From contig NBIV01000241.1 in NCBI GenBank assembly GCA_003194525.1, positions 1 to 64,000 of the forward strand: a stretch of 64,000 bases of DNA, read 5' to 3'. The position numbers and the translations under genes are program-made. Shown piece by piece: positions 1 through 10,511 of this stretch (position 1 is its first letter; every line of letters begins with the position of its first letter). The notes beneath the pieces were generated by a model. That model searched no databases. It was not told where the DNA came from and saw only the letters and a program-made list of their open reading frames with translations. This DNA is from Gracilariopsis chorda (lineage: Eukaryota > Rhodophyta > Florideophyceae > Gracilariales > Gracilariaceae).

Positions 1-470
1 TTTCCATCAAAATATTTTCACACATTCAACACTGCTAGTTTTTTGAAAGTATAAACTAGTAAAGCACTTCACATTTTCCAAGTTATTTCGGACCAAAAAC
101 CGAGTCCGGACTCCGCGAAATGTAGTCCAGACTCCACTACTACATACCTTCACATGTGAACGTGAGATTGAAATCTGACCGGACCACCGGAACTGCCCTT
201 CAAATAGAAGGATAGGATGCTCAGATAAATACATATATAGGAAATACATTAGAGTTTACAAAACATGATAGCCCTCGCTACCTTCACTCGTTGTCAGTGT
301 CTGCGGCCTTGCATAGCATGCACCAGTCCACGAGCCAGCGCAAAACGCTCGGCATCACCTGCTCCACTTCATCCCCGTGCGCCATAATAATTACGCTCCC
401 GCATTTCGCTCTCCAACAACCCCTTTGCTCCCCTTTCTCCTTCCAATCCTTCAACTCTCCTTCCCGCACC
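1..470. other. Left flank, no gene seen
   Basis: AT-rich sequence upstream of the transposase start at 471. No convincing coding frame is present. Two short perfect palindromes are visible: a 12-bp one at 102-113 (gagtccggactc) and a 12-bp one at 149-160 (ttcacatgtgaa). This could be the 5' leader or subterminal region of the DNA transposon whose transposase follows, but no terminal inverted repeat can be fixed because the true left end may lie outside the window. Confidence 0.4.
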
Positions 471-3400
471 ATGTTCCCCTGTTGCTACCCTCGCTGCTCC
501 TTCCACGGCCGCACCACATACTCTCTTCAGAGTCACCAACGCAGGTGCCCCCATCGCCTCACCGCCAACAAGCGTTCCTCCTCCACAGCCACCGCTCCAG
601 TTCAGTTCCCTCCCAGGACCAAGAAGCGAAAATCCGTTCCCAACCTCTCCATCAATTCTCCTCCCCTTCCCTCTCACCGTCCTTCCGACAACGTCCCCGC
701 CGATGATGATCCATATGAACTTCAACAGGCTTCCCTCTCTCTTCAAACCCAAGACGCTTACCATATCGCAAGTCACGCCATCGGCTCCGTCTCCTCCTCA
801 AACCCCCTTCTCCCGCCCCCTTCTCGTTCCCCTTCCCCTCTCGCCGACAACCCTCATCTCGAACAACTCGTCCTCTACATCTCCTCCAATCGCATCCTCC
901 GTCAGCACCCGCAAAGCAGACGAGCTCATCTCCATCCTCAACCATCCAGACTTCTCCAAGTCCTCCTTCCAGACCTCCATCTCCTCCGCCAGGCAGTGCC
1001 TCGCACTGCAAGAGACCTCTTCAAGCAACGCATCAGCTCCAACGGCTTCATCCCTTCCACCATCACAGACAAGCGCAACACCTTCTCCGCAACCCTCTTC
1101 CAGAAACGTGCCATCGACGTCCTCAAGCAACAACTCGCACTCGCACACCTCAACAACACCTTCTTCCAGCCGGTATCTCAATCTTCCTCATCTTCTTCGT
1201 CTTCTGGTCACCCGGCTTTCGCACATCCCATGGCTGCAGCCCTCGGAAAGAAAGTCGTCCCAGCCATCAAACAGGAAATTATGCAGTCCCCCGTCGATGA
1301 CATCGTCTGGCACACCCCCCAGGAAACCGGTATCGAATCATTCATCGGCCTCGTCCAGCTCTACTCGGACAAGTCCGCAACCTCCCTGAAAAGCTCCTCC
1401 TTCAATTCCTACCCCCTCCACGTCACGTTTCTCAACTTCTCCGATGCCCTCCGCCGAAAGTGTATATCCGAAAATCTCACACTCCTCGGATACCTTCCAA
1501 CCTCCTTCTCCCCGTTTACCGCCTTCGACGACGGCGGCGACTACGTCCCGAAATCATCCTCCAACATCCCACGCGAGACCAAAATGAACCTCATTCAGCG
1601 CGCCATCTCTACCATCCTCAACCCACTCCTCACCTCTGCGCTCCCAGGATTCTCCTTCCGTGACGCTCACGGTGTCCTCCGCCACTGCCACCCCATCCTC
1701 GCCAGCTATTGCGCAGACATCCCCGAAGCAAAGGACATCCTCGCCATCTCCCACGGAACACGGCCGCAGCACCCTTGCCCGAGATGCACCGTCCCTCGGG
1801 AACACCTCTTCCTCAATACAGATCCCATCCCCTTCCGCACACAACTCCAAACTCGAACCAATCGCAGACAGCACACCTGCCTTCTCCGCGAATCCGAGGA
1901 AGCGCAAACTCGCCCGGAAACCAAAAGTGGCACGCACCAAAAAAGAAGAGGCAGCAACAGCACTTCATTCTCTCTCCCTCGCAAAGTACACTTCTCTCTT
2001 CGAATCATACCCCATCTTCAACATCACTCCGCTTCTCTCTTCTTACAACATCTTCGCCTTCGAGCCACTGCATAACTTCCACCTCGGCGTCTCTAAACTC
2101 ATCAAAGCCACCGCAATCGAACGTCTCCGATCCGATTCCCTCTTCTCCATTGTCGGTCCCAGCAAATCCAAGAGATCCTTCCAATCCATCCGCACCTCCA
2201 TCCTCAAACACTCCAACTCCATTCTTGCGGCCATCGAAAAAGATTCCCCTGCAACTGGACTCCACATAGACTTCTCCACCTCCGACAACGCTCAAGCTCT
2301 TAACGGCTTCTTCACCACAGAAGGACTCCGTGGAATGCTCGAAGCAAAAGATTACCGCGCACTCGACATGGTATTCCCCTTCATCGGAGCATTCTTCGAC
2401 AGATGCTGCAACGAAATCGACTCCTCCCCAATCACTTCCGTCTTCACCAAGTACACAGATCTCGTTCTCTACGCCATGCGATACAACTCCACTTCCGAAT
2501 GGACCGAAGACTCTCTCAAATCACTCGAACGACAGATCAGATCCTTCAAACTCACAGCCACCACCGTCCTCGGACCCTACCACTCTTCGCACCTCGGTAC
2601 CCTCAAGTTCCATCTCCTCGATCACATCGTCGACGACATAAGTAGATACGGAGGTCTGCACTTCAACGACGCAGGCATATTCGAACATGCCCACGTCCTC
2701 TTCAAATCTCACTACTCCAAGACATCCAAACGAAGAGCCACTGCCCACAACGAAACCATCCGCGCTATAGACCGCTCCACCGCCATCAAGGATTGGAATC
2801 CACTCTCAGCAGAACCCTCTATTGCTTCTCATCCTCCATCAAAAACTCCAACCGAACCCCGAAAACCATGCTTTGTACGCGACGGAAAACAAATCTCATT
2901 CTACGACATCTTCACTGCTGCAAAGTACCTCGGATGCAATCCAAACGTTTCTCCAAAACTTCTTCAAGAACTCTTCTCCGCAGACACTCTCTCCATCATC
3001 TCACAACTCGGTCACACGGCTCTCCATTCGTTTATCTCTCTCTCAATCGAATACCTCAACCTCGACCTCTCCACGAAACAACTACGTCAAACTCGTCTCA
3101 CCATCCTCAACTCAGGATACGTCGTCGGCGGCTACACTCCCACCCTCGACAATTACAACCCCGAACAAAACGAACTCATGCTTCAAGAACCTCCTGTGTC
3201 TCTCCTTCAGCGCATCTTCGCCGTTCAATCCTTCGGACCCTCGAAGTCTGCAAAATTCTCCCACATCCTCGTGGCGGCACAAACTCCTCCTCTTCATCCA
3301 AACCCATCGTATGGGTCTCCAAGCTCATCGCCCTCGTTCGCTTCACAGTACCTTCTGCTTCCTCAACTTTCCCCACCTCGACCACAGAGGAATTTTCATT

Positions 3401-3730
3401 TGTACAATTTCTCGAAGTCGTACCACCTCGCGACCAAGTAGATATAACCCTCAACTGTGTATCCTTCGATGGTCAACCGATGACGAACACAACCACACCA
3501 CAAATCCCGTTCCCATCTCCAAACCATCCACAGACGATAACGTTTCCCCTTGGTTCGGACTCGTTCCTTCAACTTCCATTCTCGGTGCAGTGCACGTCGT
3601 GCGTCAAAACTACCCCGCCCCACCCTTCACGTCTCGACTTCACTGGCGTTTCCATCGTTTCTACATTAACCGCTTCTATCGCGACACCGCTTCAAAGCCC
3701 TACAACCCCCATTCCACTACCCCTCCATAA
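471..3730 (+). pseudogene. Plavaka-like (CACTA superfamily) transposase, frameshifted
   Basis: Likely transposase of a Plavaka-type DNA transposon. The ATG at 471 opens a Cys/His zinc-finger-like N-terminus (MFPCCYPRCSFHG then HQRRCPH), typical of this family. A middle segment has a family-like cysteine pair (CPRCTVPREHL, near 1780-1810). A second frame, from about 1840, carries FEPLHNFHLGVSKL (near 2065-2100), like the LLHEFELGVWK block of fungal Plavaka proteins. The C-terminus shows EEFSFVQFLEVVPP (near 3390-3430), then, in a third frame, LGAVHVVRQNY and HRFYINRFYRD (near 3580-3690). Reading the whole protein needs frame changes near 1820-1850, 3290 and 3460. No good GT-AG introns were seen at these points, so decay or sequence error is more likely than splicing. 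The family call rests on remembered motif patterns. Confidence 0.6.
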
Positions 3731-3794
3731 ACTATCCGTTCCACTTGAACAACTACTCGCCTCCCTCAACACCCTCCATTTCACCGTAGAGCTC

Positions 3795-6123
3795 TTACCT
3801 TGAACCATTCCTCCCATTCCCTCCGTTCTCATTCTGCAACCTCTTCATCCACACATCCTCCGGCCGACAAGCAGCAACATAACAGTCAAGCACCCCTCCA
3901 AGTCGTTTCGTCAGGTGCTCCACGAAGTACTCATCCCTCATTGCCAAGTAGATCTCCCGCTTCGAAGGTATCCAAAGCGCAACCGTCGCTTTCCTATTCT
4001 CATTCCCTGCTATGCGACGCGGATCCCCCTCGTCGAACCCTTCATTCTCCAATTCCTCATGGTGCCGTTCCCTCACTCTCTCCCATGCCACCCCAATTAT
4101 GTTCTCCAGAGCAATCGGGAGATACTCACCAAAACAACTTTGAAAACAATAACTGCCGTTTTCCTCCACGGCCCACATTCGTGTCCAACGCAGTCAAAAC
4201 ACATCCGATCCAAGCATCCAAGCGTGCCAAATTCATCACAGTTCCATCCACATAATCTGTCTTCCCTTCGCCTCCCGGTACCACCTCATATCCCATAAAC
4301 TCTTCCAGCACTTCTACCGCAGCTCCGTTCTTAAAGTACATGTCCTCCCCACCAAAGTCCCTTAACCTTCGAGCAACTTGAAATCCAGAATATGTAAGAT
4401 CGTCAATCGCACTCATTCTCCATGCACATAAGATTCGGCTCTTCTCTACCTCCTTTCCCATTAACTTGCTTCTCGCTTCCTCTAACTGCTTCTTCAATTC
4501 GACATCAAGCTCCGTCCCCTCCTGAGGTCTCACACGTCTTGCTATCAAGTCATACCCAAGTAGCGAAAACAACTTTTCCCGTGCCGCCCGCTTCCGAACC
4601 CCAATCACATCGCTCAACGTTTGCTTCATACGCTGCCTCAAACACCTTTCCCGAGCTACGTCCTGCATACACTGAATCTTCTTACCCGCTTGTCGAATCG
4701 ACTCCCATCTATGCCCTTCAATCTCAACACCAATCAAATACTTCAAAAGTTCATTGCTTCCTCCTCGCAAACTCGGTGTATACGCCCTCATCTCCGATAC
4801 GATCTCAAAGGGACACCGAGGAACAATTTCGTTCCCTCCCACTACGAATACACTCGACTCCGTCCCTTTCCCTAAGATCTCACACCGGTTCGTCCAGTTC
4901 CTCTCCATTCGATCCGTAGTAAAACAAAGCTCCGACACTTCCAACTTTGCGTAATACAATATCCTATCATACACTACCCTAGCAAATCCATAAAAGCTCT
5001 CGTCCACATCAACCACATACTTTTTACGCCTCGTCAAATCAGTGTCTCCCCCTTCAGCTCTTCTTCTCTCCGCACTCCTTACCTTTATCCCTTCCCTCAA
5101 ACTGTCAATCAGCATGTTCTTCTCGATCATTTCTTCCCTCATCCTCTTCAGTTCCTCCTGTGTCAGCTTCGAAGATATCTTTAAAGTAGTATGGTCCTCC
5201 TTAAGGCTTCCAAGTTCTCCCTTTAGCGAATTCACCTTCTGAACCAATGTAGGTCTAGACAACACACCGATCTCATCATCATCAAGGTCCTTCACAACAT
5301 CGGTACTCACCACTTGCTCATCACGGGGTGACTTATTCACATTCTCTTCCGCCTCCAATCCCATTTCGAAAGATCGGTCAAATGATACCGAAATTCTTCG
5401 CCTTCTCTCCCGCATTCCTTCCGGTGTACGCAGCGCATTGCGTCCGCTTTCTTTCTCTACGTCAGGGACGATGTCCATATTCCTCGATCGGATGGGAGTG
5501 CCACCATTTCCATCTTGATCTCTCGTGGCCTCATTCTCATGAAATACATTAGAACACCGCCCGTGCTTCTCACGTGCACTTCCTTCGGTACACCTCCCCT
5601 TCGTAATCTCATCTTCGCGCTCTCCTTCGCTCTCAGGCAAATAAACATTCACCTCTTCTTGCGCGCGCTCTTGATTACCACTGGGAGCTCCACGTCGCTT
5701 GGAGTTACGACACTCCTGCACCTCCTTTCCACACGACAAGACCTTCCTCACTCCTGAGCCTTCAGCGCGTGCCTGCTCGGAAACACCATCTCCCTCCACT
5801 CCGCTCCTGTCGTGTTTCGCAGCTTCCTCGTTGGATCTCCGCTTCATCCGTTGCACGCGCCTTGGTTCCTTGCCAGACCGCGCCTCTCGGGAGAGCTCCG
5901 GCCTCAAATTATCGTTTATCGTGCGATCCGATGCGCCACTTGGGTTTGAACCCCCTGTCCCTCCTTTTCTCCCGGACAAACCGCTCCTCGGAACGCGGGT
6001 AGCTCCTACCTGAGGTCCTTTCGTGCCACTCGGACTTCGTTCCTCCACACCCCTCCGTCGCGTTCTCGGTGCATTCGTCGCGCCTTCCCTCCCGGCGCCT
6101 CTCTTCTTCCCCTTCACGGGCAT
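3795..6123 (-). pseudogene. Coiled-coil protein of the transposon cluster, one frameshift
   Basis: Unrecognised protein. The first ATG in frame is at 6123 (MPVKGKKRGAGREG). An upstream GTG at 6213 opens the same frame but is an unlikely start. The N-terminal third is very basic, polar and Arg/Glu-rich and probably disordered. A coiled coil follows (LVQKVNSLKGELGSLKEDH onward, roughly residues 285-355 from this start), then a conserved-looking globular C-terminal domain. The frame stops at 4126, but coding character continues in the next frame to 3795 (EYLPIALENIIGVAWERV). The break falls in a four-base A/T run at 4131-4134, so a single-base indel is the simplest explanation. The stop also overlaps a donor-like GTGAGTAT, so an intron is possible. 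Its 3' end lies tail-to-tail with the transposase. An accessory transposition or structural role is only a guess. Confidence 0.5.
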
Positions 6124-6382
6124 AGCTGTTAGATAATGTCGCGTGCTTGTGGCGGGAAACACCGCGGCCCTAAAACGACGTGTGCCGAGCAGGAAGAACT
6201 CACGAAAAGCCACGAAGGGTTTTTGGCATTAGTTCCACCTCTCTGAAAACATGAAAAAAATTACCCTGATGTTCCTACCACTCGTTAACCGAATGGGTCC
6301 CCTGACATATCGCCCCCCCATCAAGGACTTTTTCACTAAAGTAGCTATGTGGTTTACAAACTCGGTTTCTTTAGTATATAAG

Positions 6383-9300
6383 CTAGTCAATTACAATAGC
6401 TCCATCATCTATACGCAGATGCGTCTGAGTATGCCAATCATAGACATTTCCGTATTCACTAAAGATTTCGTCCCCTTCCTCTATTTCAACAAGGGCTTCC
6501 AGCTTGATAAGCCTGTAGTCTGTTAGTTTCCTACGGTTCAGCCCTAGGCCAGGTGAACGTTTCATCCGCACGTTAGCCTCACGCTTTTTCACAAGGCCAT
6601 CTACCGTAGCATCTAAGTCCTTATCGCCTTCGACATACTTAGGGTCGTTAATATACCCTGCAACACAAAACGGAGCTGGAACAACCCAAAAAATCGGGTT
6701 GGTTTGTTTTCCATGGTTCAGTATTCTCCGATGAGGTAGTGCAGAGAACTGATGCCCATGAACATCCACCTCCACCGCATATTTTCGAAAGCGATCCTTC
6801 GTCACACCCATAACTCCGTCCCCGTAGGTCTTGTGCACTTCTTTACGGTTCGTCAGATCATGATACACGAGTGTCCCATAGAAGTAGCACACTACCTCCC
6901 CTACAGCAATTCGACGAGTTGCAAACACTCCAACACCAGCGTTATCGTGGCGGATAGTAGACTTGCTGATTCGTAGTCCATAATGCACAGCTTCCATTGC
7001 CAGCAGCGAGTTCATGTTCTCCAGATTCATCCTACCCTGCAGCACGCTAGGCCATTGATCGAAGGTCCTGCTCTTACCCAATTTGGCTACCTCTTCACTT
7101 CTCCACAGCGTCGACAGGAACTGGACGACGTGTGGGGGAAGCATCAGGTACGGAGAAAAGCCATTGACTGCCTTCCATGACAAGGTATGCCTCAATCTGC
7201 CCATTGGGAATGCGATGACAACAGTATGGGCCATCTTCCTGAGCTCTTGGTTCTTCTCAAGATTGGTGTTTCCCTCCCGGATTATAGAAGCAAAACGAAC
7301 AATGGCAGCATGCTTTGCGTGTTCAAAGCAAGCTTTATCGTCTTCACATCCTACAAATATCCGGTGCTTCGGCAGTTCCATGCATGCCATCGCTGTAGAG
7401 AACGTCCCCGCAAAGAGGTCAACCACTAGGTCTCCTGGCTGACTAAACCTGCAAATGAGTTCCTTCAGCAATGCCCTACACTTCTGTTCCGGTCGCACCT
7501 TTTTCCTCGTAGTGATTCTCTCCGAGTTTGTCACATTCCATAGCAGAGTTTCGCCATAAGACATAGGCGGCACCTGGTCTATGATTGCGTGATATGCCGG
7601 GTAGCGTGAAGGGATAAAATTAAAGTTCTCATAGTTCACCATTCTGTGCTGTTGGGAATACGGGACCCCAGAGCGCACTGCATGTACGGCATACTCCGAC
7701 GTCTGGTACAGCCGACAGCTCCGCCTTCCCGGATTACCCATCGAGTTCCCCATGGATCGTACGAACTGGAGAGGTTGTTCGTCCACGACAAAAGAAAAAC
7801 GAGTTGTGCCAGAGTCATCTGTGTACGTAACACTCTGCAGCACCTCCCGCCACTTCTGTATCTGATCCCACGAGCAGAACAATATAACATGCCCACCGGG
7901 ACGTAGCAACTTTGAAATTCTTTTCCCTGCCCGGGCCATGGTCTTCTCGGTGAGAACATCATGACCACTGTTCTCCCGATTACGCTCCGCACGAGTCCCA
8001 TATGGGGGATCCGAAAGCACGAACTGTACCCTTCCTTCAATGGATAGTTCGCTGTCCCCGGACTTGTTGTCGTCGACTTCGACAAGGTCTTGGAAACTGC
8101 ATTTGTGAAGACGGAAGCTGCGGGACATCTGCCTCTCACAGTACTCGTACGACATCAACTGATCTAAAGTCTTCGGATACGGTGGAGGTTGAACACCAGT
8201 CTCCTTCACGCTGTACGTCAGTCTCTGAGACAATGTCGTTGTCTGCAGACCAGTAGTAGCTCTTGGAGCAGCCACACTCTCCACCACCTCTTCGACCTCA
8301 TTATCAGCGATACCTTCCTTTTCATGAATACCTTCATGCCTCCCAGCAGCAGGGTTGGTCCGTACCGGCACCATCATGATATCGTCATCTTCCCCAGGCT
8401 CCTGCTTAACAGCTTGATGAACGGCGAAATTGCTTCCATGCGATTTAGTTAGCTTAAGAGGCTTGATGGCATCCTGAACTGTAGTGACAAGAGACTCACT
8501 AAAGTCCTCAAATCGTGTAGGGAAATGCCTTGTGTTCGTGATATTGAATCTCTTTAGAGCATCCCATTTACTGGGAGCAGAGATTTCGAACAGTTTCTCT
8601 TGTACTACCACACTGGAAAGGTCCCCAAGGTATTCCTTTGCACATAAACGAAGTCCTGTATCAACTGCGCCAGGTAGGCTCCAAGCCCATTCCACAACGT
8701 TCTCCCTGATGGTAGTGGCGTTCTTCTCCTTCACAAATTGTTTCGAGCAGTCTTTGTGTTGAAAACCCAGGGAAGGTTCTCCAATATCTTTGAATACCAT
8801 GTTACGGTAGTCCAGTCGAATGTACGGCAATATCATAACCTCGACGTTGGGAAAACCAAGAAATTGTGCAAAGCAATCCCATGCCCTGGTAACCAGCTGG
8901 ACGCCATAGCCCACTCTCTGACATTGCAGCTTGTCAGACAGGCTCACCTTCGAGAACTTCGTACTAGACATTCCGAATTTCCTTTTTCTACCACTCGCTT
9001 TCTTATGCAACGAGATGTTCTGCACCATAGAAAAGGCTATGAAGAATTCGAAATCCGTGCAAGGTTTGGTGTGGAAAGGAGAAGAGTTATTGATGACGCC
9101 TAGCACTCGAGACTTGAAGAACACACTTAGCAATACATTGCGTGGTATACCCTTATGCACCTCGCTTCCACAATAAAGCTCCCAAAAGTCCCTCACGCGT
9201 CGGTCCCCATCACCATCCTTCAGGTCCACTACTCTTGCCATCAAGTACATCTGACGTGCCGGACCCCTAGAAGCGACTTTCCGTAGCTCGGAATCGGAGT

Positions 9301-9565
9301 ACGAGGTGTAATCCGGTCCGATGAGAGTATAGAACATTTGCTTCACAGACTCATGAACGTTTCGGGTTTCCACCGCGAACGTCAAGAAATCGCTGTGCTT
9401 CAGACCTCTCGGCTCGTCAAAGTTTTGCCTCGTCGCCACGTAGGCGTCGCGAATACCCAGGTAAGCAGCAAGAAGCTGCTCCCCAGTTCCATGCATCTTA
9501 CCGCTTCCCGAAGCACTCCCGGTGGCGGCCGACCTCACATTAACTTCTTCGACGGAGGAGCCCAT
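6383..9565 (-). CDS. DNA amino-methyltransferase fused to SET domain
   Basis: Intact 1060-residue ORF with ATG at 9565. Residues 1-470 match no family I recognise. Residues about 475-760 form an S-adenosylmethionine-dependent DNA amino-methyltransferase (N6-adenine or N4-cytosine): motif IV is DPPYGTR at 519-525 and motif I, VVDLFAGTFS, lies after it at 714-723. Catalytic motif before SAM motif is the beta-class order. Residues about 864-1045 form a SET domain: AGVGVFATRRIAVGEVV (876-892), a YINDP block (971-975) followed by EANVRM (996-1001), and FSEYGNVYDW (1035-1044) with the Tyr expected at the active site. A SET domain methylates lysines, usually on histones. VKQE at 386-389 followed by an acidic stretch fits a sumoylation consensus. 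The protein is probably nuclear. It is divergent from the gene at 10512 across a giant palindrome. Specificity (A or C) cannot be told from sequence. Confidence 0.85.
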   Translation of the reverse strand: MGSSVEEVNVRSAATGSASGSGKMHGTGEQLLAAYLGIRDAYVATRQNFDEPRGLKHSDFLTFAVETRNVHESVKQMFYTLIGPDYTSYSDSELRKVASRGPARQMYLMARVVDLKDGDGDRRVRDFWELYCGSEVHKGIPRNVLLSVFFKSRVLGVINNSSPFHTKPCTDFEFFIAFSMVQNISLHKKASGRKRKFGMSSTKFSKVSLSDKLQCQRVGYGVQLVTRAWDCFAQFLGFPNVEVMILPYIRLDYRNMVFKDIGEPSLGFQHKDCSKQFVKEKNATTIRENVVEWAWSLPGAVDTGLRLCAKEYLGDLSSVVVQEKLFEISAPSKWDALKRFNITNTRHFPTRFEDFSESLVTTVQDAIKPLKLTKSHGSNFAVHQAVKQEPGEDDDIMMVPVRTNPAAGRHEGIHEKEGIADNEVEEVVESVAAPRATTGLQTTTLSQRLTYSVKETGVQPPPYPKTLDQLMSYEYCERQMSRSFRLHKCSFQDLVEVDDNKSGDSELSIEGRVQFVLSDPPYGTRAERNRENSGHDVLTEKTMARAGKRISKLLRPGGHVILFCSWDQIQKWREVLQSVTYTDDSGTTRFSFVVDEQPLQFVRSMGNSMGNPGRRSCRLYQTSEYAVHAVRSGVPYSQQHRMVNYENFNFIPSRYPAYHAIIDQVPPMSYGETLLWNVTNSERITTRKKVRPEQKCRALLKELICRFSQPGDLVVDLFAGTFSTAMACMELPKHRIFVGCEDDKACFEHAKHAAIVRFASIIREGNTNLEKNQELRKMAHTVVIAFPMGRLRHTLSWKAVNGFSPYLMLPPHVVQFLSTLWRSEEVAKLGKSRTFDQWPSVLQGRMNLENMNSLLAMEAVHYGLRISKSTIRHDNAGVGVFATRRIAVGEVVCYFYGTLVYHDLTNRKEVHKTYGDGVMGVTKDRFRKYAVEVDVHGHQFSALPHRRILNHGKQTNPIFWVVPAPFCVAGYINDPKYVEGDKDLDATVDGLVKKREANVRMKRSPGLGLNRRKLTDYRLIKLEALVEIEEGDEIFSEYGNVYDWHTQTHLRIDDGAIVID

Positions 9566-9890
9566 GATATACCTCGATGGCTATGCAGCTAGTTTGAAAA
9601 TGAACGGACGTGGGGGAGGAACGTGATACTCCACACGTTCGGAGCGGTCGCGGAGCAAAGAGAAAGTGGTTACCGTGTTTTTCGGTGGTCGTCAATGACC
9701 AAAAGTTGCAATCACGCGGATGAAGATTGGCGGGTTTTCGGAATCGTTGTAATGCTTGTGAGCCGGCGTGGTTGTACTGCGATGATAGGAGAGAATATCT
9801 GCGCATCGACACCGATTGCATGAAGGAGCGCGGCGGTCAGAAGATCATTGCGAGAAACTATGCTGATGTTGAACTGCTAGGGGGGGTGGA

Positions 9891-9964
9891 GGTCCGTGGA
9901 CCGGAGTGTCGTGGCGCTTCATCAGGCGCCTGATGAAGCGCCACGACACTCCGGTCCACGGACC
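9891..9964. repeat. 74-bp perfect palindrome, copy 1
   Basis: Two 37-bp arms meet without a loop at the ggcgcc centre (9925-9930). The arm begins ggtccgtggaccggagtgtc. The same arms recur at 10127-10200. Such a sequence would extrude as a cruciform or form a hairpin in single-stranded DNA. Confidence 0.95.
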
Positions 9965-10120
9965 TTCGCCACCCAGCTGTTCAGAAAATCAAAAAATTAG
10001 TGTAAAATGAACCATGCATCTTCCGCCCATGACCTACTAGGTCGTACCGCAGATGTCCGTTCATTCCAGACACTAATTTTAAACTAATTTTTTGATTTTC
10101 GGAACTGCTGGCCGCCACGT

Positions 10121-10206
10121 GGTGGAGGTCCGTGGACCGGAGTGTCGTGGCGCTTCATCAGGCGCCTGATGAAGCGCCACGACACTCCGGTCCACGGACC
10201 TCCACC
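10121..10206. repeat. 86-bp perfect palindrome, copy 2
   Basis: Same core as the palindrome at 9891-9964, with arms extended by 6 bp (ggtgga / tccacc) to 43 bp each. Between the copies, gaaaatcaaaaaattag (9984-10000) is inverted at about 10084-10100, so the 328-bp block 9882-10209 folds back on itself at two levels. Confidence 0.95.
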
Positions 10207-10511
10207 CCCAAAAACAAACTTCGAATACCAATGCAAAATCATTACAGGTGCATTGCAGCGCCGCCTAAATGAACTTAATGGTTGTCAGGAAACGTCTTCA
10301 ATACCATGTATTTCAAAAGTATAGATGCTCACGTCGCCTGAACCGAGCAGACGTGATCACGAGAGCATCTTACGCGACTGGGTGCCACGACAACTTGATC
10401 ACGCGAACGCTTCAAGATTGCAGCGTGGTTCTCGGCCGGAATAAGAGTTCTACGAAGACGAAGAAGCATTGTCCCAGGAAATCCGCTTCGCTGCGAAGGC
10501 CTGACATAGAA

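Larger units (their letters stand above)
9566..10511. other. Divergent intergenic region holding nested palindrome
   Basis: Non-coding region between the divergently transcribed methyltransferase-SET gene (-) and the SIM-protein gene (+). Its centre, 9882-10209, is a nested inverted repeat containing two near-identical long palindromes plus an internal inverted repeat. It probably carries both promoters. No TATA box can be assigned with confidence. Confidence 0.6.

Noticed and set aside
369-1389. Several ORFs in other frames of the transposase region
   Set aside because: Low-complexity Ser/Pro or Glu/Gly/Arg shadows produced by the C-rich codon bias of the + strand gene.
3731-3803. Extension of the transposase to the stop at 3803
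   Set aside because: The family-like C-terminal motifs lie in the frame that stops at 3730; the other frame is low-complexity at its end.
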